NCBI GenBank assembly: GCA_963735495.1
Contig: CAVTLG010000006.1
Location: forward strand, 62,001 to 126,000
Length of the DNA: 64,000 bases
Source: CAVTLG01 sp963735495
GTDB taxonomy: Bacteria > Chloroflexota > Ktedonobacteria > Ktedonobacterales > Ktedonobacteraceae
Reading direction: 5' to 3'
The number at the start of each line of letters is the position of its first letter. Positions within the stretch are counted from its first letter, which is position 1. This document shows positions 1-8,135 of this stretch, piece after piece. The notes under the pieces were generated by a model. That model had not been told where the DNA came from, did not search any database, and worked only from the letters and a program-made list of their open reading frames with translations. Both the position numbers and the translations under genes were made by a program.

Positions 1-293
1 AACATCTTAAAGCCCTGCGCGATATCGTGGTCTGCCTGTTGGAATGCGTTAGTCCCTTTGTTGACGTGATCCCCAATCTCTTTGAGCAACTCGCTGATCT
101 GCATGGCATCACTTTTCCATTGAATCATGAGCTGGCTAAAACTCTCAAAGGCATCACCTTTCCAGGCACCCTGGAGGCCTTCTACCGCTCGCGTGACATT
201 TTGCAGTGCGTCCTCAAATTGCACAGCTTGCGTATTGAAGGTACTGACTGCACCACCCATTGCACCATAATCAGCTGCTAAATCTCCGGCCAT
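1..293 (-). CDS. WXG100 (ESAT-6-like) family protein, C-terminus off the window
   Basis: The reverse strand encodes about 97 residues from an ATG at 293 and runs off the left edge. The reading shows two helical halves around a W44-K-G46 turn (GAWKGDAFESF), the defining motif of small helical-hairpin WXG100 substrates of type VII (ESX-like) secretion. An AGGA ribosome site lies about 10 bases before the ATG. Family knowledge: such proteins form dimers and are exported by an FtsK/SpoIIIE-type ATPase (EccC/EssC). No secretion machinery is visible, so it may lie to the left. The opposite-strand open frame over the same bases has no recognisable content. Confidence 0.8.
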   Translation of the reverse strand, partial: MAGDLAADYGAMGGAVSTFNTQAVQFEDALQNVTRAVEGLQGAWKGDAFESFSQLMIQWKSDAMQISELLKEIGDHVNKGTNAFQQADHDIAQGFKM

Positions 294-608
294 GGCGAGA
301 ATCCTTTCATGTTTGCATAGAAAACCTTCATCGACAGAACGCAACGGAAATGATGTTTAAATTTCCATGTATCACTTTATCATACTCTTACTGGTGATAC
401 AAGCTTAGCCCGTGCTAGAGCCTCTGGTAATTTATCACATTCTCCGTATTCTATTAAATAGAACACGGTTTTTCTCAGATCCGTTACATATTTATCACCA
501 CAGCGTGAAACTAGCCGTCTTTGTCAGCATAACCCAACCTGGACAACCGCAAGGGATTGTCCCTACTCGAAAGGCTCGACCTGAGAAAGTTCTCGCCATG
601 AGTTTAAC
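294..608. other. Intergenic, with a family B repeat remnant
   Basis: No gene is supported here. Bases 536-600 carry a decayed piece of repeat family B (the segment reading ACAACCGCAAGGGATTGTCC). The rest is AT-rich and featureless to the eye. Confidence 0.5.
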
Positions 609-983
609 CTATGAGAGAGGAACCACAAGGAAGCGTCCATACGCGATAAACAAAGCCAGCAGCAGCAAGACGATAGGTGCACCGATAGTGGAAATTTGCT
701 TGAAACGAATGTGGACGAAGATCGCACCAATCATGGTTAACACTAAGCCAACCGCTGCAACGGCTGTGAGCCAGGGCAAGATATGCGTGACCGCCGGTAG
801 AATAAGTCCAAGCGCCCCTAATAGCTCTAAGACCCCTATGATGCGCACAAAGGTAGGAGCAACATGATTAGTCCAGGCCATACTCTTTTGCAGTTTTTCA
901 AGCGGCTGCGACGCTTTCATAACGCCTGCCCCGACAAAAGCGAGTGCGAGCAAGATCTGCACGATCCAAAGCGCAATGTTCAT
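609..983 (-). CDS. DoxX-family membrane protein
   Basis: A 124-residue protein with four predicted membrane helices (about residues 3-22, 45-66, 70-92 and 98-118), the size and pattern of DoxX/DoxD-like proteins. The N-terminal IVQILLALAFVGAGVMKA segment is typical. The start at 983 is chosen because GAGGAGA sits 7 bases before it; the frame is open 26 codons further upstream but without a ribosome site. DoxX members are membrane proteins tied loosely to redox balance and thiosulfate or quinone chemistry; the substrate here cannot be read. It is monocistronic and separates the WXG100 gene from the GTPase cassette. Confidence 0.8.
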   Translation of the reverse strand: MNIALWIVQILLALAFVGAGVMKASQPLEKLQKSMAWTNHVAPTFVRIIGVLELLGALGLILPAVTHILPWLTAVAAVGLVLTMIGAIFVHIRFKQISTIGAPIVLLLLALFIAYGRFLVVPLS

Positions 984-1334
984 AACTTTTCTCCTCAATG
1001 AATAAATACCTGTATAGTTGCTGCTCCTGTTTGTTCTTGAGGGCAGCTTCCAGGGAAGCACCTTTTATTTCCCTTTTTATATATGCTTCCCTTATGGAAA
1101 AATTATAAATCGGGAAACTAGTTTCGTCAAGGGACGGCGGTGGGGAAATAACTATTTTTACCTATCAGGGTAAGGTGGTATCTGCTAAAAGGCCCAGGGA
1201 AGAGGATAGAGGGATCACCATAGAATAATAGTACAGTTGCACGCAGCATCAGCCGCCGGACGGGAAGGCTCCCCCCTTTGGATGGACAAGTCAGGCTTTG
1301 TCTAACATCTTGATCATTGCTCAAGTACAGAAGT
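984..1334. other. Intergenic region, nothing recognised
   Basis: About 350 bases between the stop of the GAP1-like gene and the DoxX start. A 65-codon minus-strand frame (1127-1324) lies here but has no convincing ribosome site or family features. No clear terminator was seen. Confidence 0.4.
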
Positions 1335-3590
1335 TTACATTGGGCATCCAGTTTGATCAGAAAAGTTCACTCTCTGCAGTGAATTATTTCCTTGCGAAAT
1401 GATAAAGTGACCATCATGGCCCACCAGGCCTAGCCTGATATGATGACACTTTGGAGCTGGGAGGATAAGGGTAATCGAGAGCACATAAGTATGCCCAGGA
1501 AGTACTTTGTCACCCATAAAATTTGAAAAGATCGCATGCTGACAATCAGGATCGCCTGAAGTGCCTGTAGGAGGAACGCAGGCGAGGTGGTATCCTCGTG
1601 AATCTGACCATGTACTCTGTCCGGTATTTTGCAAAATAACATAGATAGTAAACTGAGTACTGTTCTGGACCTGCTTTTCCGTCAGAGAATAGCTGAGAAT
1701 GTTGTCACCATCATTGCCAGATTCTGCCTGTACCGTCGCTTGCATGTTTTTTTGGGCTATTTGTGTGCCCTGAAACGTTACTGTTGACTTACCCAGTGCC
1801 ATGTATGTTGCTTGTGCCGCTGGCGAGGGATGAGTTGTTCCTATATAGTATAGTAGAGGGTAAGTACATAAAAGTAGTATTACGATACATAAAAGAAAGA
1901 AAAAGCGTCTGTTCGAGCGCTTTGAAAGTATCTGTTTCATCAGTTGGAACGTACTGGTGAGCAGGTCGGTGACGGCTCTTTTGAAGTTTACATCCTGGCC
2001 TGTCACCTGCGAAGAAGAGCGAGGAGACTGCACCGTGGAATGATCTTCTACCTGAGGAGCAAGAACCGTATTGGAGCGTGTAAGATTAATCAATTGTCTT
2101 CGAGTTTCAGGATTGGTATTCTCTGCATTAATGAGTTGTGTACAAAGCTGGTTTTTAAGGACATTATCAGGTTCCCAGGGTGAGAAAAAGTCGAGCAGCG
2201 TCTCTATGCACACTTCTTCTGCTTCGCTAGCGAGCAGTTGCAATGCTTCTGCAAATACCGGCTCATATTTTTCAATCAGCGCGGTCGATTGTGTTTGCAC
2301 CCATTTCGGGGAAAGGAGTGTGGCAATAATGGCTTCCACATGCCAGGCTGCGGGCAAATCTAAAGACAGAAATACTTCTAAATTACTCCATGAGCCAGAG
2401 AGCCAGGGATTGAGATGATCGATCATCTCTGGCGCTGCTAATACCAACCCACTGAATAACCACTCACACGCGGCTCTCTGTTTCATAAGCTGCTGGCACA
2501 GTGCTTCCTCCTTTGAAAAAGTGCGAAACAGGATGTTCCATGCATTTTTATGAGTGGCAGGGGGATAATGCAGCGTGAATTTATGACATAACTGCGACAT
2601 CGCTGACCAATTGCTTTGCAGCAAGGCGGTTCTAAGATCATCAATAAGTTGCGTCAACTTGTCCCTGACAGTAAGCTTTCTAAAAAGCTCCAGGAACGCT
2701 TTTACGGTCGTAATATTTCTTTTTTCAGCCTGGTTAACAATCCCATTGAGCTTTGCTGATTGACCATCATCGCTCTCGATAAGGCAGCGGACGGCATAGG
2801 AAACATACTCATCAACAGATATATCGGTAGAAAGTTGGCGTGGTGGACTGATGTCGACAGTCGTTTCGGTAGCATCAGGGTGCAATAGCTCATGCGAGTT
2901 GATAATGCCAACAATGCTCTCATGGCTTTTAGCAGGCTCACACTCATAGGTTGCAAAGGTAATATCAGACAACAGCGTTTTGGGAATACTATGGGTAAGT
3001 CCCCACAGCAACTTGAGAATATTTTCAGAAGATCCAGTTATTTGTACCTGTGATCGCAGGCTTGCAGACGAAAGAAAAGCTTTGATCAGGATGCCAAGAT
3101 GCTGCTCAACCGTAGCAAAATGAAATCTTTGCTTCACAATTTTGTTTGCCAGATCATCCCTTGAGAGTTCTCCTAATTGCGTCGATTGTACTTCTTGAGG
3201 TACATCATTGCGCTTCCATAATGGAGATCCCCATAACTCGATAGCATCACGAGCCGAGAAATCTTCTGGCAGGTAAGCCAGGAGGTGAGCAAAGTGGTTA
3301 CCGGCGCGTCCAACACCATCGCGTCCTACGTACACCTTATGGGCGAGTAGCTTTCCGTATTCATTTTTAGCAAAAGTAAAGCTAATGGGCGCTTGTTCAG
3401 GAGAAACGGAGTTGGAATCAATACCTTGTGGCAATTGATACTGAAGATACCTTGCCATACTATTGTATCGATTACTTTGTAGATTACTCAAACTGGGAGA
3501 GGCGGCACGCACACGGTATCCCACGCTTATGCTATCCAGTCCGATAGTAGACCACGTATACCATAGCTGACCAATTGTTTTTTCTGCCAT
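1335..3590 (-). CDS. GTPase-associated protein 1 (GAP1)-like, membrane-anchored, with extracellular Ig-like domain
   Basis: A 751-residue protein. Residues 1-130 resemble the GAP1-N2 domain: an opening QLWYTW, then YVGRDGVGRAGNHFAHLL and the ELWGSPLW stretch. Residues about 165-230 resemble the GAP1 middle domain (LGILIKAFLSSASL...LLWGLTHSIP). A helical region follows, then one membrane helix (about 560-583) and a 165-residue outer domain with QNTGQSTW, the look of an NBR1-like Ig or CARDB fold. Family knowledge: GAP1 proteins sit beside TRAFAC-type GTPases in predicted conflict systems. It is the last gene of the GTPase cassette, 172 bases after the zinc-ribbon GTPase, with two family E repeats in the gap. 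An AAGGAG site lies 16 bases before the ATG, rather far. I infer that it links cytoplasmic GTPase switching to the cell surface. Confidence 0.72.
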   Translation of the reverse strand: MAEKTIGQLWYTWSTIGLDSISVGYRVRAASPSLSNLQSNRYNSMARYLQYQLPQGIDSNSVSPEQAPISFTFAKNEYGKLLAHKVYVGRDGVGRAGNHFAHLLAYLPEDFSARDAIELWGSPLWKRNDVPQEVQSTQLGELSRDDLANKIVKQRFHFATVEQHLGILIKAFLSSASLRSQVQITGSSENILKLLWGLTHSIPKTLLSDITFATYECEPAKSHESIVGIINSHELLHPDATETTVDISPPRQLSTDISVDEYVSYAVRCLIESDDGQSAKLNGIVNQAEKRNITTVKAFLELFRKLTVRDKLTQLIDDLRTALLQSNWSAMSQLCHKFTLHYPPATHKNAWNILFRTFSKEEALCQQLMKQRAACEWLFSGLVLAAPEMIDHLNPWLSGSWSNLEVFLSLDLPAAWHVEAIIATLLSPKWVQTQSTALIEKYEPVFAEALQLLASEAEEVCIETLLDFFSPWEPDNVLKNQLCTQLINAENTNPETRRQLINLTRSNTVLAPQVEDHSTVQSPRSSSQVTGQDVNFKRAVTDLLTSTFQLMKQILSKRSNRRFFFLLCIVILLLCTYPLLYYIGTTHPSPAAQATYMALGKSTVTFQGTQIAQKNMQATVQAESGNDGDNILSYSLTEKQVQNSTQFTIYVILQNTGQSTWSDSRGYHLACVPPTGTSGDPDCQHAIFSNFMGDKVLPGHTYVLSITLILPAPKCHHIRLGLVGHDGHFIISQGNNSLQRVNFSDQTGCPM

Positions 3591-3638
3591 ATGGTGATAT
3601 TATCAACTCCTTCCAGGACGTCTGGCGAGAACTCTTTT

Positions 3639-3764
3639 AGATCGTGTTTGGAACACGTACACTTTTCGTGACTATTGATTGAGCTAAAACCAAACACTAT
3701 CTAAGATCGTGTTTGAAACGCGCACGCTTCTCGCCAGTATTGAGCTGAAACCAGATACTCTCTT
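3639..3764. repeat. Family E hairpin repeat, two tandem copies
   Basis: Two copies (3639-3702 and 3704-3764) start with AGATCGTGTTTG and end with CCAAACACTATCT or a decayed form (CCAGATACTCTCTT). The ends are inverted repeats, so each copy can fold into a hairpin. A cleaner third copy lies at 31975-32034. The second copy touches the stop codon of the zinc-ribbon GTPase. Confidence 0.7.
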
Positions 3765-5160
3765 AGTGATTAGCCTCCGTAAGTCTCCATAACAACCAGA
3801 AGAGTGGATCAAGGCAGCGGCGCGGCTTCACTTCTCTAAACTTTCCATTCGCATCGAGCGCACATCCCGTAGCTGATGTTGCAAAAAAGCTGGCCGTGGT
3901 AAAGAGCATATGACCGTCTTGTACAAGTTCCAACTCGCCAAATTGCTTGAGGAACCTTTGCGCATCCTGATTGACAATATCCATATCTTCTAGATCAATT
4001 GTGCCGTTAAACGTGACATCCTTCAAAAAACGTGCCTGCTCAAATCTATTTGCCTGCGCAATAGGATCGAGCATATCAGACTTAGAGAGCATAATGGCAA
4101 TAGGGGTGCCCACCTTACCTTCGGGACTTAATCGATGATGACGCTTAAAGATGGAAATTATACGCTCCAGAACCACATGAGGTCTGGGCCGGTTTTTTAT
4201 GAAGTCTTTAGCATATTTTACCTGTGGGTTATTAGCAGGCAGTTTATCCAGGACAGATCGTATATTGAGAATGTCCGCGAAATAGATAATGGCTTGTGCC
4301 TCCAGGATAGGCCAACCAAACTGCCGCACTTTCTTGTCGTCTGCAATCTCCTCACCTGCGATGTCGTAAAAAACTATATTCATTACGCTCGTCACAGACT
4401 CTTTCAGCGCATAGTCTATCTCCAGATGAAAGATTAATGGTTCCCTTACCGAATAATTCTGTTCTATTTCTTCTTGCGAGAGCGGAGTAAATGGTTTATT
4501 GCCAATGAGCGGCCCACGATGTTCAAAAAGAGTTTCTTGATATTCTGCCCATTTTTTTTCCGCAAGTTCATTTATGGGTTTCAGACGTATGCGAATGTTT
4601 TCCTGTTGCTCAATCTCATCATTGATGAGCTGATGGAGGAGGGCCGCAAGATAGTGAGTTTTACCCGCAAAAGCATCGCCCACCATAGCAATGTTAAAAC
4701 TTGCCTCTATCTCGAAGCGATATGGTAAAAAGTGCTTGCAACGTGGGCATTGGCGGCAAGCTGCATCTTGAGTATACTCTGGTCCTTCCAATGATGATAC
4801 TGCTCGCATGCGGGCAAGAAAACGGAAGAGTGGGGCAGGACGAAGCAGAACATTCTCTCCCTTGTCATCAAAACGCAGGGTGGAGTAAATAGCACAGTCG
4901 TTCGGGTGAAACGAAAGGTTACAATAGGGACAATTTAACCGAAAATCCATATTAAATAATTTTTGCAGCTTTGTGCCAGCATACAATTGAATCAAAGTGC
5001 CAAAGTTTTTTTGAGGAGGTCCCTTAGGCTTTAGCGGCACTGGCCCATTAGGCTTTGGCGACATAGGCCCATTAGGCTTTGGCGGTACAGAATGCCCATT
5101 AGCGCACGTTGTCGCATTTGATGAAAGAAGCAATCCACATTTGTTGCAATAGTCAGGCAT
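3763..5160 (-). CDS. Zinc-ribbon TRAFAC-type GTPase (Double-GTPase 2-like)
   Basis: A 465-residue soluble protein. A zinc ribbon opens it (C5, C8, C19, H23), followed by a Pro/Lys/Gly linker with a repeated PxPNGP unit, then more Cys pairs (C77, C80, C89 and C135, C138, C141). The GTPase core follows: P-loop GDAFAGKT (161-168), DIAGE (266-270) as Walker B/G3 and SKSD (359-362) as the G4 base-recognition motif. This layout fits the DO-GTPase2 family found beside GAP1. GGGAG lies 9 bases before the ATG. It is 75 bases downstream of the dynamin-like C-terminal part and upstream of the GAP1-like gene, so one transcript is likely. The nucleotide is inferred from SKSD, the effector is unknown. Confidence 0.75.
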   Translation of the reverse strand: MPDYCNKCGLLLSSNATTCANGHSVPPKPNGPMSPKPNGPVPLKPKGPPQKNFGTLIQLYAGTKLQKLFNMDFRLNCPYCNLSFHPNDCAIYSTLRFDDKGENVLLRPAPLFRFLARMRAVSSLEGPEYTQDAACRQCPRCKHFLPYRFEIEASFNIAMVGDAFAGKTHYLAALLHQLINDEIEQQENIRIRLKPINELAEKKWAEYQETLFEHRGPLIGNKPFTPLSQEEIEQNYSVREPLIFHLEIDYALKESVTSVMNIVFYDIAGEEIADDKKVRQFGWPILEAQAIIYFADILNIRSVLDKLPANNPQVKYAKDFIKNRPRPHVVLERIISIFKRHHRLSPEGKVGTPIAIMLSKSDMLDPIAQANRFEQARFLKDVTFNGTIDLEDMDIVNQDAQRFLKQFGELELVQDGHMLFTTASFFATSATGCALDANGKFREVKPRRCLDPLFWLLWRLTEANH

Positions 5161-5235
5161 CGTTCATCGCTCCCAATACTATACTTACTCATCTGACCAG
5201 ATGTGTGATAACAAAGATATTGAGTGTACCATTGG

Positions 5236-6432
5236 CTAAAGATGATGCGCTGCTTCCTCTAGTTCAGCAACACGTTTTTGCCATTGTTGCTGGTACGTTT
5301 GCCATTTGCCAATCTGACTAAACTCTGCACTCCAGATAGTTGACTTGTGAGCACGGTAGAAAATTCCCCACTGATCACTTACCCCGGGAGCGCGGAGAGC
5401 CTGGTCTAAAAGTTCCTGTACGGAGGCGACTGTCGCTCTCCCTGGTAGCGAATAAAGGGTTTGCAAATTTTGTGTGATCACGTCCAGGGTATCTCTATGA
5501 GCAGTATGGAGAGCTTCGGAAATTTGCCGTGGTTCAAAAACAGTGAACTCTTTTTGCGTCTCGGCCAGGAAAAGAGATTTTATAGCTTCTTTTAGCGCGT
5601 TCTTTGTAGAGTCATCGACTTGAAGTAATGTGCTGATGTCACTCATAAGAGCAACAACCGGGTTGAGTGTCATTGCATTCAGCATAAAAGTAATAATGAT
5701 GTTTACCAGTTGCACCCAGTTCTCAGCATCAAGCTTGAATTGCCCGTACAAACGAGAAAGCCTGGGGGAAATATAATTTGAAACCAGGTATCTCATAATA
5801 GCAGCATCAGGATTCATGATATTGAGAAACCCCTCACGAATCAGTGTCTGAACGTATCCCCAGCCTTGAAAGTCAAAATCGATAAATTTGCGCAGTGTTT
5901 CTTGCAAATGCGCGGAGAGTGCTGGCTCTGCTGCCATTTTCTTAAACAAATGTGCCGGGTGTATACCCGGATACAGTTTTTCTAATCTGCCTTCCTCAAG
6001 AAAAGTCGTGGCGACTTCCTTTTTTACCTCTTCTATGTGTATACGGAGTCGCTCATCTATATCTTTGAAGTGGTTTGTGAAGTGAGTACGCATAATATCG
6101 ACCTGCTCACTAAAAATTTTTACATAGTTCCGATGCTCTGCAAGTCCTTCTTTTGTTATTTCTGCGATTGATACTATTCCTGTGTCATTCCGGCACAGTG
6201 CTAGCTTCTGCTGGAAATATTGAGTAAACGTACTATCTGTAGACTTGCTTTGCGCTAACTGCAAGCTCAAACGTTCTTCAAGTGCAGCACGAAGATCGAG
6301 CCAGAGGGAGTTAAAACGCTCTATATACAGCGTTTCTTCACCAACATCAAATGCCCCTGTGGATGGTGAGAAGAGGGTTATTGTATTCGAGCGCAGCGGC
6401 AACGTCTTTTTTGAGTTGCTCGTAGCGTTCAT
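5236..6432 (-). CDS. Helical stalk part of a dynamin-like GTPase (second frame)
   Basis: Up to 398 residues, mostly helical, with no P-loop. A hydrophobic stretch around residues 235-270 (IIITFMLNAMTLNPVVALM) could touch a membrane. The frame overlaps the upstream GTPase gene by 86 bases, and the first ATG (6432) lacks a ribosome site. Skipping one base near 6350 joins the two frames into one protein of about 840 residues with the usual dynamin layout of GTPase head then stalk. I therefore read this as the C-terminal half of that protein, separated by a frameshift. Independent translation by coupling remains possible. Confidence 0.6.
   Translation of the reverse strand: MNATSNSKKTLPLRSNTITLFSPSTGAFDVGEETLYIERFNSLWLDLRAALEERLSLQLAQSKSTDSTFTQYFQQKLALCRNDTGIVSIAEITKEGLAEHRNYVKIFSEQVDIMRTHFTNHFKDIDERLRIHIEEVKKEVATTFLEEGRLEKLYPGIHPAHLFKKMAAEPALSAHLQETLRKFIDFDFQGWGYVQTLIREGFLNIMNPDAAIMRYLVSNYISPRLSRLYGQFKLDAENWVQLVNIIITFMLNAMTLNPVVALMSDISTLLQVDDSTKNALKEAIKSLFLAETQKEFTVFEPRQISEALHTAHRDTLDVITQNLQTLYSLPGRATVASVQELLDQALRAPGVSDQWGIFYRAHKSTIWSAEFSQIGKWQTYQQQWQKRVAELEEAAHHL
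6347..6358 (-). promoter_or_regulatory. Possible +1 frameshift site between the two GTPase frames
   Basis: The mRNA reads AGG GGC AUU UGA U at the end of the GTPase frame. Skipping the U of the stop enters the stalk frame (GAU GUU GGU). The signal resembles the prfB (RF2) site, with a Shine-Dalgarno-like AGGGG just before a codon that can re-pair on UUU and a UGA stop. The spacing (one base) is shorter than the three bases of prfB, so a plain one-base insertion in GGGG is an equal alternative. Confidence 0.3.
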
Positions 6433-7756
6433 CCCAGAAAACCATATACGTTTTGTCGAGATGGGAAACCTGCGTATTGAGATACTGCGTCATGTGCGTT
6501 TCAAGGTATTCAAGGACAGGAATAAGCACTTCCTGTTTGGTTTCTTGCGCATTATTGCAGTTGACGGTATAACATTTTTGTACTATTTGAAGATCATCGA
6601 TCTGCTTTTTAAGACGTCCACAATTCTTCTTATTATCGGCTCTAGGATCGCTTGACGGCTTGTGGTTAATAACCGCAAATGCACTCTCTTTGAGGGAAAG
6701 ACCTTCAAAGGTATTACGCACAAGATCGTATAACGCCAGGTCAGCACCACCGATGTCTACACGGTCTGGACTGGGCATATTAAAAAATAGAACAACGTCT
6801 ATATCCTCTTTCAATGCCTGCTCCAGCCGTTGCTGATCAGCAATACGCAGGCCACCAAGTCCCGGTATATCCAGCAATCCGATCTGTTGCACATCCAGGT
6901 TTCCGAAATTCTTCCTGATGATAGCCTCTTTGACTGCGAGATAACTATAGAGCGCTTTTTCATTGGCATCTTCCTGAGCAATGTATGTACGAGCTTGAGA
7001 AAAAGCGATCTTCTCTAGAGGGCGCATGTGAAGCAAGTCACGATATTCCTTGACCTGCTGATGATAGACCAGAAGTTGGTTATATATTCCTTGTAACGTT
7101 TGCTTCCCTGTTTTATGCATATCTGCTAATGAATGAGGCCCACCGACATATGTCCCATTGTAAGCAGTGATATCATCCAAGTCATCAGGAAACGCTGTTT
7201 GCTCGAAGTCGTCGAGGCAATAAGGATGTGGTACCCTCAGATGGAGAATTTCGTAGTAGGGAGCAAGCACCTCTTCCAGGAATTCTCTCTCGGTATAAAA
7301 GGTGATGGTTGCTCCCATATGTTGTGGATCATGATCATGTATGATCAGACTACGAGCACCGGTACACGCACCACCACTTCCTGTTGGAATCACATCTTTT
7401 TCATCATCTTTAATCAGTCCGCTCACGCTACGTAGAAATGTGCTTTTCCCCTGGCCAGAGTAGCCAAGCACGCCAATATTCAAGGTGTTGCGCTGGAAAC
7501 GGCGTTCGGGCTTCTCCAACTTCTGATATTCTTCATCGATGCGTGCTCTGAGTGCTTTCAGATTTATGTTGTTCAATTTACTCTTCATCAATGGAGAGCC
7601 ATCACCTACGATCCGCTCACGCTGAGCTTCTAGCATGCCAATGGCTTGTGAAACTTCATGAAGAGCCTTTCTTCTCGCTTGAATTTCTTTTAATAAAGGA
7701 TTGCGCGAGGCAATAATTTGCGCTATCTTTTCTTTTGTGCCTGATGAGGTGCCCAT
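6347..7756 (-). CDS. Dynamin-like GTPase, GTPase head
   Basis: A 469-residue protein starting with a helical segment (1-88), then a GTPase core with P-loop GYSGQGKS (98-105), PTGSGG (125-130) near the G2 position, and DIPG (296-299) as G3. The expected N/TKxD motif is unclear; NHKP (364-367) is the nearest candidate, so base specificity is uncertain. The frame ends soon after the core, and the stalk continues in the next frame. AGGAGG sits 9 bases before the ATG, one of the best ribosome sites in the window. It is the first gene of the cassette and follows a near-consensus promoter at 7957-7985. Confidence 0.75.
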   Translation of the reverse strand: MGTSSGTKEKIAQIIASRNPLLKEIQARRKALHEVSQAIGMLEAQRERIVGDGSPLMKSKLNNINLKALRARIDEEYQKLEKPERRFQRNTLNIGVLGYSGQGKSTFLRSVSGLIKDDEKDVIPTGSGGACTGARSLIIHDHDPQHMGATITFYTEREFLEEVLAPYYEILHLRVPHPYCLDDFEQTAFPDDLDDITAYNGTYVGGPHSLADMHKTGKQTLQGIYNQLLVYHQQVKEYRDLLHMRPLEKIAFSQARTYIAQEDANEKALYSYLAVKEAIIRKNFGNLDVQQIGLLDIPGLGGLRIADQQRLEQALKEDIDVVLFFNMPSPDRVDIGGADLALYDLVRNTFEGLSLKESAFAVINHKPSSDPRADNKKNCGRLKKQIDDLQIVQKCYTVNCNNAQETKQEVLIPVLEYLETHMTQYLNTQVSHLDKTYMVFWDERYEQLKKDVAAALEYNNPLLTIHRGI

Positions 7757-7956
7757 TTACATTTACCTCCTGGTTACTTGATAGGTTCTGTGTGTGTGTG
7801 TTTCTAAGTGCTCGCTACCTGGGTTGGGAAATTCTCTGGCGTTTCGGCTGGCACTGCGAATGGCAATGCTACTCTTCTTATGTAATATCAGAAAAATACT
7901 ACTGAATAAGAAAACCTTTTACATAATAGAAAAATAATTTAGAACTCTTCTATTAG

Positions 7957-7985
7957 ATTGTAGATTGCTAAGTGACATTTGTCAA
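7957..7985 (-). promoter_or_regulatory. Sigma-A-type promoter for the GTPase cassette
   Basis: The minus strand shows TTGACA, exactly 17 bases, then TACAAT, about 200 bases before the GTPase start at 7756. The surrounding 7860-8080 is AT-rich. The rest of the gap 7757-8135 holds no gene; a solitary family B end motif (GTAACTATTCAG) begins at 8035. Confidence 0.6.
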
Positions 7986-8135
7986 TAGATATTTAGAGAG
8001 AATCTGAACCATCTAACGATATAAAAGGCTTTGTGTAACTATTCAGTCTCGTAGAACCCTTGCCCAATCGGCAAGAAAACAGTAGAGTGAAGATATGATG
8101 CACAGCTCGATGAGCCTGAGGGGCCGTCTTATATA

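Noticed and set aside
1127..1324. 65-codon frame after the GAP1-like gene
   Set aside because: No family features and no good ribosome site; composition is unlike nearby coding sequence.
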